Part shown: positions 14,201 to 23,897 of the stretch, piece after piece
How the letters are laid out: each line of letters starts with the position of its first letter
Position numbering within the stretch: position 1 is the first letter of the stretch
Assembly: GCA_949825025.1 (NCBI GenBank)
Contig: OX463778.1
Coordinates: 1,564,501-1,628,500, forward strand
Reading direction: 5' to 3'
Length of the DNA: 64,000 nucleotides
From: Siphlonurus alternatus
Taxonomy: Eukaryota > Arthropoda > Insecta > Ephemeroptera > Siphlonuridae
Program-made: the position numbers and the translations under genes
The notes under the pieces: generated by a model
What the model saw: the letters and a program-made list of their open reading frames with translations, nothing else
What the model was told of the DNA's origin: nothing
The model's database searches: none

Positions 14201-17200
14201 GCAAGATCTCGCGGCCCGCGCACCTGGCCGGGGCCTGCGCGGTGGCTGCCCACAAGCTGGGCCGTCCCGTCAGGATGGTGATGACCTTGTCCTCCAACAT
14301 GGAGGTCATGGGCAAGCGCTACGCCTACCGCAACGACTACCAGGTCAGAATTAATTATTGTATATATTAAGCTCTGGCGTTACTTGTCAACCGTTCTTGA
14401 TCTTAACTTGCGGTAATATATCATTTCTATGAAGTTATTGAAGAACTTTTTTTTTAAATTATTTAGCTTTATAATTTTTTCAGTCAATGATCATTATTAA
14501 TACGTGAGTGCCAGGCGCGGATGCAGAACCAAATTTCGGGGGGTCTGTTTCCATATAAGGCCATTATTGAAAAAATTGAAAGTGGGGAAAATGCCCATGT
14601 TAAATTCAAAATAAATTTCAGGGTGGTGGGACTGCAGCCTCCTCATCCACCCCACTGCATAAGTCCGCGCTTGTGTGATTCCAGCTGAACTGCTGCAGGC
14701 AACCTGACAAAGAATTAAGAATCCGATATGTTTTGTTTATATGAGCTGTGAACGTAATACCGCATTAAATATCTTGGGCAAATATATTGTATACTTTTGT
14801 GTAAATATTTTTGCATGCTGAAAGAGATGCTCTTTAAAAAAGCGATAGCAACTGTGGTATAATTTAAGTTCGGTAATAATTCAAGTTCGTCTCGTCAGGT
14901 CGGCGTTGACGCGGCGGGGAAGATCGAGACGCTGACGGCTGACGTGGCGTCAGACTCAGGTTTCACGTTCAACGAGGCGCCCGGCGAGGAGGTACTCACC
15001 TTCTTCCCCAACTGCTACGACTCCACCAAATTCAACATGGCGGTGAATCTGATCCGCACCGACACCGCGTCCAACATTTCGTGCAGAGGACCAGGTGGGT
15101 GCAAATATCGTCGGGTCCAGAGTGGAGACATATTATTGGACGTTGACGAGTTCTAGAAATGCAGTTTGAGATAAATAAGAAAGAAAAATACTTTTTTTTT
15201 TTTTTTAAAGATACACCCCTATGAGCTTGAAGCTCTCAAGGTGGGGTAATGGGTAGGGAAAGGATGGTGGCCACGGCCTGTTACGCGTCCCAACATTCGA
15301 TCGCTGAGGTGAGACTGAGGGAACCGTGGAAAATTTCAGTCACGACGGACACTTCTACTTTTTTATCAATGGACCAAAATTATGACACAAATACATAATT
15401 ATAAAAAAATCATGTCCATGTGCAATTATTAAGAATCAAAATTTGCTTCAATTTTAAGTCACATGCCGTGGTTTTCGCAGGCACCACGGAGGGCGTGGCG
15501 TTCATCGAGGAGATCATGGAGCACATCGCGCGGGTGGCAGGCCTGGACCCGCTGGCCGTGCGGTTGGCCAACATGACGACGCAGGATAACCCTCTGCCCG
15601 GCATGATCATCGACCTCAAGGCCAAGGCGGACTATGACAACAGACAGGCGCTCGTCACCGCCTTCAACAACGTGAGATGTGTTCTTTTGTATTGCCGTGC
15701 TGGTGCAGATATGCTCTTTTGTATTGCCGTAATGGTAGTTCGAGATATGTACTTTTGTACGCCACATGTTAGCGGAGATATGCACTTTTGTAACATGGTT
15801 AGTTACTGAACTTTCTCCAAATAAACGTAGAATTAATTTCATTGTGTCACAGAGATGGTATAAATAATTATAAAATAAAAGGGTACATAAAATAAAATAA
15901 ACATGTTGAATAACTTTGTCGTGATTATGATTGAATGAAGCGTGTTCTCATACTTGGTATTCATTCATGAAATGATTTTGTGTCCAGGCTAACCGCTGGA
16001 AGAAGCGCGGAATGGCGCTGGTGCCCATGCAGTACCGCTTCAACGTGTGGGGCAACTTCAGCTCGCTGGTGTCCATTTTCCACGGTGACGGGACGGTGGC
16101 CATCACGCACGGGGGCATCGAAATGGGGCAGGGCATCAACACTAAGGTACTAATTAGTGAATGTGTTATTTAGCATGCACGTTAAGGAGTTAATTGTGCT
16201 AATCTAAATCATAATGGAGGCCGGGTTTCAAACTTATTGAGTAATTCGAAGTGCCGAATTAGGTTTAAAAATTTCTCAAAAATCTTAAAAAAAAATTCAA
16301 TATCAATTTATAACTACTTACATTGGAACTGAGAAATAAGGAGTATAACTATATATTTTTTACCAATATATTAGACAACTAGTATTACAACACGTTCAGT
16401 ATTCAAGAAATCAAAATACATATTTCTTATTATTTTGTATTATAACAGTCTGCAAGTTGTGTATGCAGCTGTTAACCTTTGCTGTGAGTATTATTATAAT
16501 AATATTAACTTCAACGTGGGCATCAAATTCTAGAAATGAGATACAGATGAGTTTGAGATAAATAAGGAAAAAAATACCCAAGTTTAAGCAACATTTTTAA
16601 TTATATATTTAAATATAAAAAAAAACATATCTGAATATAAAAAGCTTATAACAAAAATTCAGCCCCAAAATAACGATCAGGACACGCAACAAGCGTCACT
16701 GACCCTCGTGAAATCTCTTTAAGTGTCCGAACGTGTCCCCAGGTGGCTCAGGTGGCGGCGCACATCTTGGGGATCCCCCTTAGCTCGGTGTCCATCAAGC
16801 CCGCGACCTCGCTGACCTCGCCCAACGGAATGGTCACCGGCGGCAGCATTGGCAGCGAGGCTGTCTCCTTCGTGAGTTGGCGTTGAGTTTCTTAAGCTAA
16901 TTTAGTCAGATCAAAAGTTTTTGTTGTTGAAAATATTGCAGCTTTTTGGTACTATATATTCAGACAACAATCAAGCTTTTAATTATCTAAATAAAAACAT
17001 TTTGATTTAATAAAAAATTAATAAATATTTACTTGGCAATTAAGGTAGAGATAATACGGATCAGTTGGCCCAATGCTAAAAAAATCCCATTCATAAAAAT
17101 TATGAAAAAAAATTAAAATGTTCTCCTCTACATCCCCTATCAGTAGATAAAATATCAGGTATACAAAAACGATCTAGTTTTCAAGTAAATTCGAGTAATT

Positions 17201-20200
17201 GATTGTTAAAGTTCTCTAAATTAACATGGAGAAATGGAACTTCCATGTTAAATTAGTCAACTTTAAAAATTAATAACTTGAAAACTAGCTCCTTTTTGTA
17301 CACCTGATATTTTACCTACTGATAGGGGATGTAGAGGAGAACATAATTTTTTTTCATAATTTTTATGAATAGGATTTTTTTTAGCATTGGGCCAGCTGAT
17401 CCGTGTTATTTGGGTTATCTCTACCTTAATAATATATAATTAATTTTTGTAAATTGTAAATGTAAATGTCTATAAAGTTACTACAATTTTGCATACAATT
17501 TTGTGTCGTGTAATACCGCAGCTTTAATGCTGAGCTCAAACTCTCGATCTTGTAATTTTTGTCATTTTTTTAAATAATCAAATTCCAAGTACATTTATGC
17601 ATACATTAATAAGAGTGGTACAAACAAAGCATTATATGTATATGCATGGATAAGACACGTCAAAAGTGCAGGATACATAATATACGCATATACAATAAAG
17701 AATCTATTATACTTCACTGCAAAAGTAAGGCTTGTATATTCAAGAGACTTATAATTTTAACTTCTGAAAACTTGATAATTTTGTACATATATTTTTTAAA
17801 GATATTGATGATTTATTAATCAGCTGGATACATTTCGTGTGAAAGTAACTACACATGTAATAATTGGTCTTCGTTCTCCAATAGGCCACCATGATGTCGT
17901 GTCAGGAACTCCTCCGCAGACTGGAGCCGGTGCGAGCGGGCATGGTGAACCCCACGTGGCCGCAGCTCGTGCACGAGGCCTACCTTCAGAACATCGAGCT
18001 CTGCGCTACCCACATGTCAGTGATATAACACATCATGTAATGCAGTTGACAAGATCTAACGTTGTCAGGTACACGGACAAGGACCCTGTCGAGCCGTACA
18101 ACATCTGGGGGGTGGCGGCCGCCGAGGCAGAGGTCGATGTCCTCACGGGAGAGAAGCAGGTGAGAATGACCTCTCAGGTGACCTTTAAATATAAAGTAAT
18201 GTTGAAATACAGGTGAGACTGTGTTCTTATATTAGGTGTAAGACCTTTAATTGACAACCTGCTTGAAATTTTTTAGTGTAGAAATTAATAAAAGGTGTCA
18301 AATTATGCTACTCTGAATTTTGGTAATTTTTTTAGAGGGCATATTGCTGAATTGCTAAAATGTTATTTGAAGTTCAAATTTGAACCCGAGTTCCTTTTTT
18401 GGTCTTATATCCTTTTATTAAGACTCCTCTTTCAGAACTTTCAATATTTTCAATAGTCCCTTGGGTCTAAAAATAAAAAATATTTAAAAAATTAGAGTAA
18501 ATATTATTAAGTATACCCTCTTTTCATATTATATCTTATATCTGCAATAAAAAAACTGCAGGTTGTCCGTTACAAATTAATAATGAAATGCAGACGAGAT
18601 TGAACTAGGTACTCGGGTGTGAGACTTTTAGTTAGAAAATTATATTCTTATAAATTAACTGTAATATATTTTAGCATTTTAGCGCTTTATTTGCAGTGGA
18701 GTATTGACCTCATTTTTTTTTTTTATTACAGAAATGGATAAAGGGTGCAAAATTATGCTACCCTGATTTTTTTCAGATTTTTTAGAGCCCGGCAACTATT
18801 TTTAAAAAATTATTAAAAGTCCTTTTTGTGACGTCACGCGGTGGCAAGTCCTATATTTTTCTTAAGGAGCGGCGTCTCGTGACGTCACAAAAATAACTTT
18901 CAATAATTTTTTAAAAATAGTTCCTGCGCTCTAAAAAATCTGAAAAAAATCAGGGTAGCATAAATTTGCACCCCTCTATCCATTTCTGTAATAAAAAAAA
19001 ATTGAGGACAATACTCCGTTATGGTTGTTTTCGGACACCTGTGTTGTTTAATCTCTGAATTACTTTATAAACTTTACTGGATTCTATCAGGTCTACCACA
19101 CTTTTTTTACATTTTGTTCGGAGGAAAATATAATAAATAAAAACAATAATGCATGATTTAGTAACAAGTGTACTGCAATTATATAACTTCTTTCCACTAG
19201 TAATTAACACACATATCACTGATTTGTTATTTATGTACTCATGAGAGAAATATAATAAAATAAATAGGCATATTCAAACGTACGTATTTGCAACAAGTTG
19301 ACACAAAAGTGACGTCTCGTGTGTCAGATCCTCCGCGTGGACATTCTGGAGGACGTGGGCGAGAGCCTCAGTCCCCTGGTTGACGTGGGGCAGATCGAGG
19401 GCGCCTTCGTCATGGGCATGGGTTACTGGCTCAGTGAGGAGTTGATCCACGACCCCGCCACCGGCCGGCTGCTCAACAACAACACTTGGGTACGGTGCTC
19501 AGTTGGAGAACATCACGTCGATTATCGATGATCTCGATTATCGATTTGTATCGATTTTTCGATACTTTTTAATTGCGGTTTTAATTTTTAATTTCCCAAG
19601 CTTAGTGTACTAAAATTAATCAAATATTCACTAAAACCTGATGCACTATACAATTTTACACACAATTTTTTCTTATAATAAATTTTCATCTTCATATAAA
19701 CAATTGCAGTTAAAGTTTTATGGAAAAATTGTATGCAATATATAAGTAGAAGATAGTATTGTGTAATAATAAATTGTTTATTTCATTATTTTAATTTGAT
19801 ACTCTTCTCTTAGAAAATATTGTAAAATAAGTTTTCAAAACATGATCGAAGAAAGGTTATATATTTGTTCTTATTTATATTAACTTCTTTTACGCTATTT
19901 TAAGTGAAAAATCTGTACATAGATTTTCGTTTCATTCTAAAGCCGGTCGTATTACACGATACAATTTTGCATTAAACTTTTCCTTACAAGAAAATATTAT
20001 CTCAATACAAATAAATGGAGTTAACGTTTTCTTGTAAGGAAAAATTGTATTCAAAATTGTATCGTGTATTAATCCAATCCTTATTCATAAAGATATTACG
20101 TTAAGACTCAGACAAAATGTCATTAGAACTACAAACCCCCTGGCGCCAAGGACATCCCTGCGGACTTCCGAGTGCACTTCAGGAAGGGAGCACCCAACCC

Positions 20201-21292
20201 CGTGGGAGTTCTCCGCTCCAAAGGTAACAACACAGACAACAACTGTGGCTGGTGGTAACGCTTGCTTGTCAACAGCCACGGGCGAGCCGGCCCTCAACAT
20301 GAGCATCGTGACGCTGTTTGCCGTGAGGAACGCCCTCGACTCCGCACGCAAAGACGTGGGCTCGGTGGACTACTACCAGATGAGTAAGTGTCGCTAAATT
20401 TAGGGATTTATCAAGTAACAATAAAAAAATATGTAATGGAGTATCAACCTCGAAATTTTTCGTTGTAGAAATAAATAGAGGGTGCAGATTTTTTCGAGTT
20501 GGGGAACTGATTTTAAAAAATTGTTGAAAGTACAGAAAGAGTAACGCTTCTGTACGCCTCTCCTAATAAAAAGATAGGACCCAAAAATAGGCGTGGGTTC
20601 AAACCCGACCTCGGCAAAACTTTTTAACAATACATCTCGGCCGCTAAAAAATCTAAAAAAAAAAAAAAAAAAAAAAAAATCAGTGGCAAAACTTTGCACC
20701 CTCTATCCATTTTTTACAATAATAATTTTAAGGTCGATACTCCATTGAGAGAGCTGTAATTACAAAGTCTGCGGTAATAAAATATAATTATAATTTATTT
20801 TTTGTTTCATGATAAGAATTTGAATAAACTGAATAAAGATATTGATAAAATTGCTTGTGGCCGGGATTTAAAAAGAGCTATCCATTGGTTCCTCCTATCA
20901 TAATGTATGATCTTGAAAGGCTGAAGACTGAACAGTATAATTAAACAATTTTTATGTGTAATTTTGCTAATTTTAAAAGATGACCGATATAAATTTTTTC
21001 TCATTCCATAAGAGCGATTCTGATATCCCACATGCATACTTTAATCCAGTAAAATAGTATTTTTAAAGAAAAATTTTCTCCTGGAAACTTGGAATGCACG
21101 CTGTTAAAAAAGTTTTATGCCTTTGAATGTCAACAATGAGAATGAAATGAGCTGATTCTTGATTAAAGATGTGTCTTAATTACGAATCTTGGACGTGAAC
21201 TTATTTTTATTTATGATGTTCTAGAACTGCCAGCCACCCCAGAGAGCGTTTATTTGACGAGTCTGACAGACCCCAGTCAGTTCCAGCTGTGA
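1483..21292 (+). CDS. AOX: Aldehyde oxidase-like molybdo-flavoenzyme, copy A (28 exons, complete)
   Basis: Predicted cytosolic enzyme that oxidises aldehydes or heterocycles with O2, carrying electrons from molybdopterin through two 2Fe-2S centres to FAD. Exons by GT-AG junctions: 1483-1505, 3052-3113, 4271-4440, 4875-5035, 5091-5247, 5862-6084, 7442-7656, 8473-8575, 8726-8853, 9357-9485, 10021-10116, 10966-11064, 11125-11263, 11880-11995, 12185-12283, 12868-13078, 13134-13320, 14160-14343, 14899-15094, 15481-15671, 15988-16146, 16743-16871, 17885-18015, 18069-18159, 19328-19489, 20127-20223, 20276-20383, 21225-21292. All phases agree (3,834 nt, 1,277 aa), close to the family size. Start chosen because MWNSLFG is matched by MWNSIFG in copy B with the same phase. 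An aldehyde-oxidase PRAQNAHAY motif replaces the XDH NAD-site region, and the XDH-type Glu after GGxGGK is Ile, so AOX is preferred over XDH. Candidate poly(A) signal at 21834. Confidence 0.9.
1512..1795. mobile_element. Imperfect inverted-repeat element (MITE-like)
   Basis: The ends are roughly reverse complementary: a left AAGGCACAG...GGGCACAGTT block near 1530-1561 matches the complement of the segment near 1745-1790. It starts within a few bases of the exon 1 donor. No coding potential. The exact ends are uncertain. Confidence 0.5.
2288..2640. mobile_element. MITE family A, copy 1 (CRE-palindrome subtype)
   Basis: Inverted ends share the family signature: aatgRagtaYYgacctc, then attgcagaaatggatag, and the complement at the right. 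The centre has paired GACGTCA (CRE-like) sites. Lies in AOX-A intron 1. Confidence 0.8.
3114..4270. other. AOX-A intron 2, no recognised element
   Basis: AT-rich intron of about 1.16 kb. A short GC-richer patch near 3170-3220 is unassigned. Nothing else is recognised. Confidence 0.6.
4508..4811. mobile_element. MITE family A, copy 2 (B-box subtype)
   Basis: Family ends with attgcagaaatggatag and the complementary right end. The inner part contains a tRNA T-loop-like GGGTTCAAACCCA. Lies in AOX-A intron 3. Confidence 0.8.
5248..5861. other. AOX-A intron 5, absent from AOX-B
   Basis: AT-rich intron without a recognised element. About 5500-5640 weakly resembles 17590-17720 (shared aaagcattat, taagacac and cttcactgcaaaa words), which suggests an old dispersed repeat. 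The homologous position in AOX-B is continuous coding sequence. Confidence 0.6.
5862..11263 (+). CDS. AOX: AOX-A exons 6-13: linker and FAD domain
   Basis: Residues about 192-580. Exon 6 carries the Cys-rich linker after the Fe-S domains and the start of the FAD domain ([10 protein letters not shown]). Exons 7-8 give PVRN followed by IGTIAGNL (338-345), the FAD-loop motif of the family. Exon 10 encodes [14 protein letters not shown], typical of aldehyde oxidases rather than the NAD-binding loop of xanthine dehydrogenase. Exons 11, 12 and 13 are separate here but one exon in AOX-B. Exon 8 has AT-rich codon choice unlike its GC-rich neighbours. Confidence 0.88.
6298..6680 (+). mobile_element. 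5S-rRNA-derived SINE, copy 1
   Basis: The head (about 6312-6395) matches 5S rRNA: GACCGGTTCTCG, ATCACCGAAGT, then GTGGTTAGTACTTGGATGGG. The body shares the gtcctgact-aggtttt-ccac-ggttccctcagt module of other SINEs here and ends in a 20-base poly(A). It is a 5S-headed (SINE3-class) element, not a functional 5S gene, because the 5' and 3' ends of 5S are missing. Lies in AOX-A intron 6. Confidence 0.85.
6842..7226 (+). mobile_element. tRNA-derived SINE with perfect 15-bp target duplication
   Basis: The element body (6857-7211) is flanked by identical CTAAACTTTATATTT copies (6842-6856 and 7212-7226), the mark of LINE-driven insertion. The head looks like a tRNA: an A-box-like GCAGTGGTATACACC, an anticodon stem-loop with loop TTCGTAA (anticodon CGT, Thr-like) and B box GAGTTCGATCCC. 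The body shares the same CCATCCTGACTAAGG to GAATGCTGGGATGG module as the 5S-headed SINE. Not a tRNA gene, because the acceptor stem does not close. Confidence 0.85.
7653..7763 (+). repeat. Triplicated splice-donor sequence after AOX-A exon 7
   Basis: The donor-spanning sequence AACGTGGGTACTTTGGTGC occurs three times (about 7654, 7699 and 7745), the first at the exon/intron junction. AOX-B has two copies at the same place (50246 and 50292). The extra copies are potential decoy donors. Confidence 0.85.
7765..8102. mobile_element. MITE family A, copy 3 (B-box subtype)
   Basis: Family inverted ends. The inner part has GGGTTCGAACCCACGCC, a perfect tRNA B-box-like core. Together with the next MITE it accounts for the extra length of this intron relative to AOX-B. 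Confidence 0.8.
8125..8266. mobile_element. Short palindromic MITE with GATTCACGAA ends
   Basis: Ends GGGTGGGATTCACGAAG and its complement flank a nearly palindromic 142-bp body. Related in its ends to the element at 61164-61310. No coding content. Confidence 0.8.
8854..9356. other. AOX-A intron 9, nothing recognised
   Basis: AT-rich intron. No repeat or gene recognised. Confidence 0.6.
9486..10020. other. AOX-A intron 10
   Basis: The first 35 bases and the last 35 bases resemble the matching intron of AOX-B (52048-52190), so the intron ends are homologous. The middle, absent from B, looks like inserted sequence without recognised ends. Confidence 0.6.
10146..10536. mobile_element. piggyBac-type MITE (TTAA-flanked), copy 1
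   Basis: The 383-bp body (10150-10532) starts GGTAGAGATAA and ends with the complement, directly flanked on both sides by TTAA, the target duplication of piggyBac transposons. Long internal inverted repeats form an almost complete hairpin. Lies in AOX-A intron 11, which AOX-B lacks. Confidence 0.85.
11264..11879. other. AOX-A intron 13, nothing recognised
   Basis: AT-rich intron with an A/T homopolymer patch near 11300-11330. No element recognised. Confidence 0.6.
11880..21292 (+). CDS. AOX: AOX-A exons 14-28: molybdopterin domain
   Basis: Residues about 581-1277. Begins [10 protein letters not shown]. Exon 17 carries IGKQYH with the conserved Gln (about 728) next to the molybdenum site, and METQTC...PTEDG. 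Exon 18 has GGGYGGK (about 782-788), where the following residue is Ile instead of the XDH-type Glu. Exon 21 has [13 protein letters not shown]. Exon 27 has TGEPAL, placing the catalytic Glu at about 1223. The last exon (21225-21292) encodes [10 protein letters not shown] and the stop. Introns 16, 23 and 26 are only 52-55 bases. All motifs expected for an active site are intact. Confidence 0.9.
12735..12819. repeat. Small hairpin repeat in AOX-A intron 15
   Basis: Arms of about 26 bases (GAATCTTACCGAACTGTTTC near 12740 and its near complement near 12793-12818) surround a short spacer. Possibly a solo or very short MITE. Confidence 0.65.
13389..13715. mobile_element. Long-hairpin MITE in AOX-A intron 17
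   Basis: The left arm from ATATCACACTAAATTTTTAG pairs with the right arm ending in the complement. The two arms pair almost completely around a short centre near 13545. Open frames read on either strand are mirror images and not genes. Confidence 0.85.
13735..13915 (-). mobile_element. Second tRNA-derived SINE (minus strand)
   Basis: Read on the - strand: an A-box-like TGGCGCGTCTGACTCATAG, a B box GCGTTCGAATCC, then the ACCATCCTGACTTGGAGTTT to GCTAATGCCGGGATG module also present in the SINEs at 6298 and 6842. The tRNA-like head differs from the Thr-like SINE, so the tail module is shared between heads. Ends approximate. Confidence 0.7.
14344..14898. other. AOX-A intron 18, nothing firmly recognised
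   Basis: Mostly AT-rich. A GC-richer patch at about 14510-14690 looks like a degenerate repeat, but no family is assigned. Confidence 0.5.
15191..15377 (-). mobile_element. 5S-derived SINE, truncated copy 2 (minus strand)
   Basis: A poly(T) run followed by the complement of the tail and body of the SINE at 6298 (agatacacccctatgagct, gaccaaa at the break). The 5S head is missing, so this is a 5'-truncated copy, as usual for LINE-mobilised elements. Lies in AOX-A intron 19. Confidence 0.8.
15672..15795. repeat. Degenerate minisatellite after AOX-A exon 20
   Basis: Three to four imperfect repeats of about 35-45 bases built around AGATATG followed by CTTTTGTA, beginning at the splice donor. Confidence 0.65.
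16147..16742. other. AOX-A intron 21, nothing recognised
   Basis: AT-rich intron. No recognised repeat or gene. Confidence 0.6.
17040..17429. mobile_element. piggyBac-type MITE (TTAA-flanked), copy 2
   Basis: The body (17044-17425, 382 bp) has the same GGTAGAGATAA ends and TTAA flanks as the element at 10146, but a different interior, also forming a long hairpin. Lies in AOX-A intron 22. Confidence 0.85.
18265..18574. mobile_element. MITE family A, copy 4 (diverged)
   Basis: Decayed copy: attatgctactctga on the left and tctgcaataaaaaaactgca on the right remain recognisable. Lies in AOX-A intron 24, beside copy 5. Confidence 0.6.
18697..19022. mobile_element. MITE family A, copy 5 (CRE-palindrome subtype)
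   Basis: Well kept inverted ends (tggagtattgacctc and the complement ending caatactcc). The centre has two GTGACGTCAC-like sites in inverted order. Confidence 0.85.
19505..19565. repeat. Cluster of ATCGAT words
   Basis: Four ATCGAT/TCGATT words within 60 bases just inside AOX-A intron 25. They resemble DRE (TATCGATA) half-sites but are imperfect and may be a degenerate simple repeat. Confidence 0.4.
19945..20080. mobile_element. MITE family B (TTACACGATACAA ends), copy 1
   Basis: Inverted ends GTATTACACGATACAATTTT and the complement. Inner CTTACAAGAAAA pairs with TTTTCTTGTAAGG. Related copies lie at 49846, 53107, 55640 and 62640. Confidence 0.75.
20434..20747. mobile_element. MITE family A, copy 6 (B-box subtype)
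   Basis: Ends taatggagtatcaacctc and ggtcgatactccattg. The inner part has GGTTCAAACCCG (B-box-like). Lies in AOX-A intron 27. Confidence 0.8.
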
Positions 21293-22324
21293 TTCTTTAC
21301 GTGGATTCTTCTTGATTCGTTTTTGAGAATAGCTCTTAATTATAAGGCTATGCACCCAAGTACTTATACTGTGAGAATATCGCCAGTCAAGGAGAAGATG
21401 ACGACATTCTGACATGTTGATGTTTCGGTATATATTTAATTTTATATATTTGTTTAATTTTTTATGCATCAATATATTTTAAATTTTTTAAAACATTTTT
21501 GACCGTTGTAGATCAACACTTTCTGGTTTTGTTTTATATTTTTTTGTTTTCTTTCTTGTATAATAAGTCACTACCTTCCACTAATGTATGACACTATATC
21601 CTAAGTAATTTTAATCTTTTATATTGAATATAATATATCTTATAAATTTCTTATAACTTTCTTATATCAACAGCAATTTAAATTCCAGTTTTTTTCCTCT
21701 GCTCGAGCTCAAAAAGCTCATAGAGGCCAAAATTTATACAATAAGCATGACTTTCTTAAACTGTATTATGTATAATAATGATAAATTAAAAAAAAATACT
21801 ATAATAAGAGTAAATTAATATGTATCATTGCAGAATAAATGGTTTATGTGTATAATAATATAAAATTATTAATAAATATATATTACAAAATATTATTGTT
21901 GTCTTCAATTCCATTAATGTGTGCATGTAATAATTTGCATAGGTATTTGAATCAGTAACTCTAAATAATCTAAATACTTCATTATTTTTAAATGAATATG
22001 ATAAAAATCAATAAACAAAATATCTATTTTCGTAAAATGCATTTTTTTATACATTGGTAAACAAAAACTACTTTATTGCAATTTAATGTTTTGACTTTTG
22101 AATTGAAGAGTCAAAATTATAATTAAAGACTCGTATTGACTAGATATAAAATGACAATTTAATTGATAAGATGTCTCTTTGGTTGTCAAGCAAGTGACTT
22201 TCACGTCAGCTGATCCATGTCACGTGTCTCTTATCATCAGACTAACGTTATCTCTCCAATACTTGCAAGCTTTGTAATCTAATTTTTCCCCATTGTAGGC
22301 ACATGAGATAACGACAAAACGTAT

Positions 22325-22465
22325 AATTTCGTCGCTTCAGAATATAAGTGTCGTATAAACCACGAAGTTTTGATGTAATGTTAGACCTTATTTACATGAA
22401 GAATAAGGTCTAAAATTGCATCAAAACTTCGTCCATACGACACTTATATTCTAAGGCGACGGATC
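22325..22465. mobile_element. Hairpin MITE in the AOX spacer
   Basis: The left arm with AGAATATAAGTGTCGTAT and GAAGTTTTGATG pairs with the right arm in inverted order around a 30-base centre. No coding content. Confidence 0.75.
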
Positions 22466-23192
22466 AACAATTTAGAGTTCTACAACATATTTGATAAAAT
22501 GATAATTGATAATAATTTAAATGTAAAATAATAAAATATAAATATGAAACTCGATCAGTCATAATATATGAACTTCGTCAATATTTATTATTATTATTTT
22601 TTTAAGTAAATAATTATAGTTGTTGTACATTATTTTCTGATAATTTTTTGTATTTTTATTTTCTGTACCTTTTCTACTACAATATAGAGATATTGAATAT
22701 ATATTTTTTTTTTAAATTATTTTTAATACAGCGATTCAAGAAAATTAGCATTTTTTTTTTTTTTTTTTTTTAAAGTACGCAGGAAATAAATAGGACAATC
22801 AGAATTTTAGTTTTGTCTTTTAAGATTGATATGAAAAAGGGCAAATTTTGAATATGATATCGGAGATCTAAAGATAAGGGTTGTCCACGTGAAAATCACC
22901 ATTGTACTGTACGTTTGTCATGCACGTACTTTTAATGTAATCTCTCTGACGAATTATAATAAATTGCTGATTGGAAGATATCGATCTCCAGCAATGGTAT
23001 ACTTCATTATATAATTGGCTACTTAAAATTAACATGTCCATTTGTCATTTTGTCATTTATACTGATAAGATAATAGCAATGTAAAAAGCTTTTGTGACGC
23101 AATATTTATTAATAACTTATTGGTTTTACACTCGGGTAGCAACAAAACTAAAAAACATGCAGATGACACATAAAGTATACAGTATATTATAT

Positions 23193-23301
<109 letters not shown>

Positions 23302-23402
23302 TAATTAATTAATTAAGATCTAACACATATATCCTATATTGGTTACATACTTATTTAATATTTTAGTAAATAGCTTTTTCTTGCAAAGGGCATTCATATA
23401 TA

Positions 23403-23669
23403 ACTGAATATATTTTATTTCACTTTTCGGACTTTTACCTATATAGCTTTGCTGGGTTCCGATGTAATCCTAGCTAGCCTAGATAAACTGAGGAAGAGAG
23501 CGGTTGACTCTCGAAACGTAGTGATATGTGATATGTGTAGCATGCAAGTGTTTTAGTGACGTACACGAACACTAAGTGATCATCGCAACATATACTACAC
23601 ACAGAAGGATATTACATCGAACATCGGCAAAGGTAAAATTCTGAAAAGTGAAATAAAATACATTCAGTA
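23403..23669. mobile_element. Inverted-repeat element carrying a hammerhead-like core
   Basis: The left end ACTGAATATATTTTATTTCA pairs with the complementary right end near 23640-23669. The interior (23488-23517) reads CTGAGGA, stem GAGAG/CTCTC, then GAAAC, as in the conserved hammerhead core. The cleavage stem is not convincingly closed. Could be a remnant of a Penelope-like or retrozyme-type element. Confidence 0.5.
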
Positions 23670-23862
23670 AGCTTATTTAATGCAAACAATAATAAAAAAA
23701 AAATCTCCTTGCAACACTGCAAATTTATTTATTACTATTAACCCTACACTTTAGGTTTAACAGAGGTGATTTATCAATTAAATTATCGTCCGGGAACGCC
23801 CAACGTTGATAGGTCCACGTACGACTCCTCCCCGTGGACACTCAAATATCCGCGCGGCTCTC

Positions 23863-23868
23863 TCAGTC
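23863..23868 (+). promoter_or_regulatory. Possible initiator of AOX-B
   Basis: TCAGTC matches the arthropod initiator TCAKTY, 33 bases before the ATG at 23898, in a GC-rich patch. No convincing TATA box lies at -30, so AOX-B and AOX-A may differ in core promoter type. Confidence 0.35.
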
Positions 23869-23897
23869 GATCTGCGTTCGCGGTCGAAACTCCGGCA

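Noticed and set aside
1483..21292. Calling AOX-A a xanthine dehydrogenase
   Set aside because: No FFxGYR-type NAD motif. PRAQNAHAY is present at that region and the Glu after GGxGGK is replaced, so aldehyde oxidase is the better name, although the families are close.
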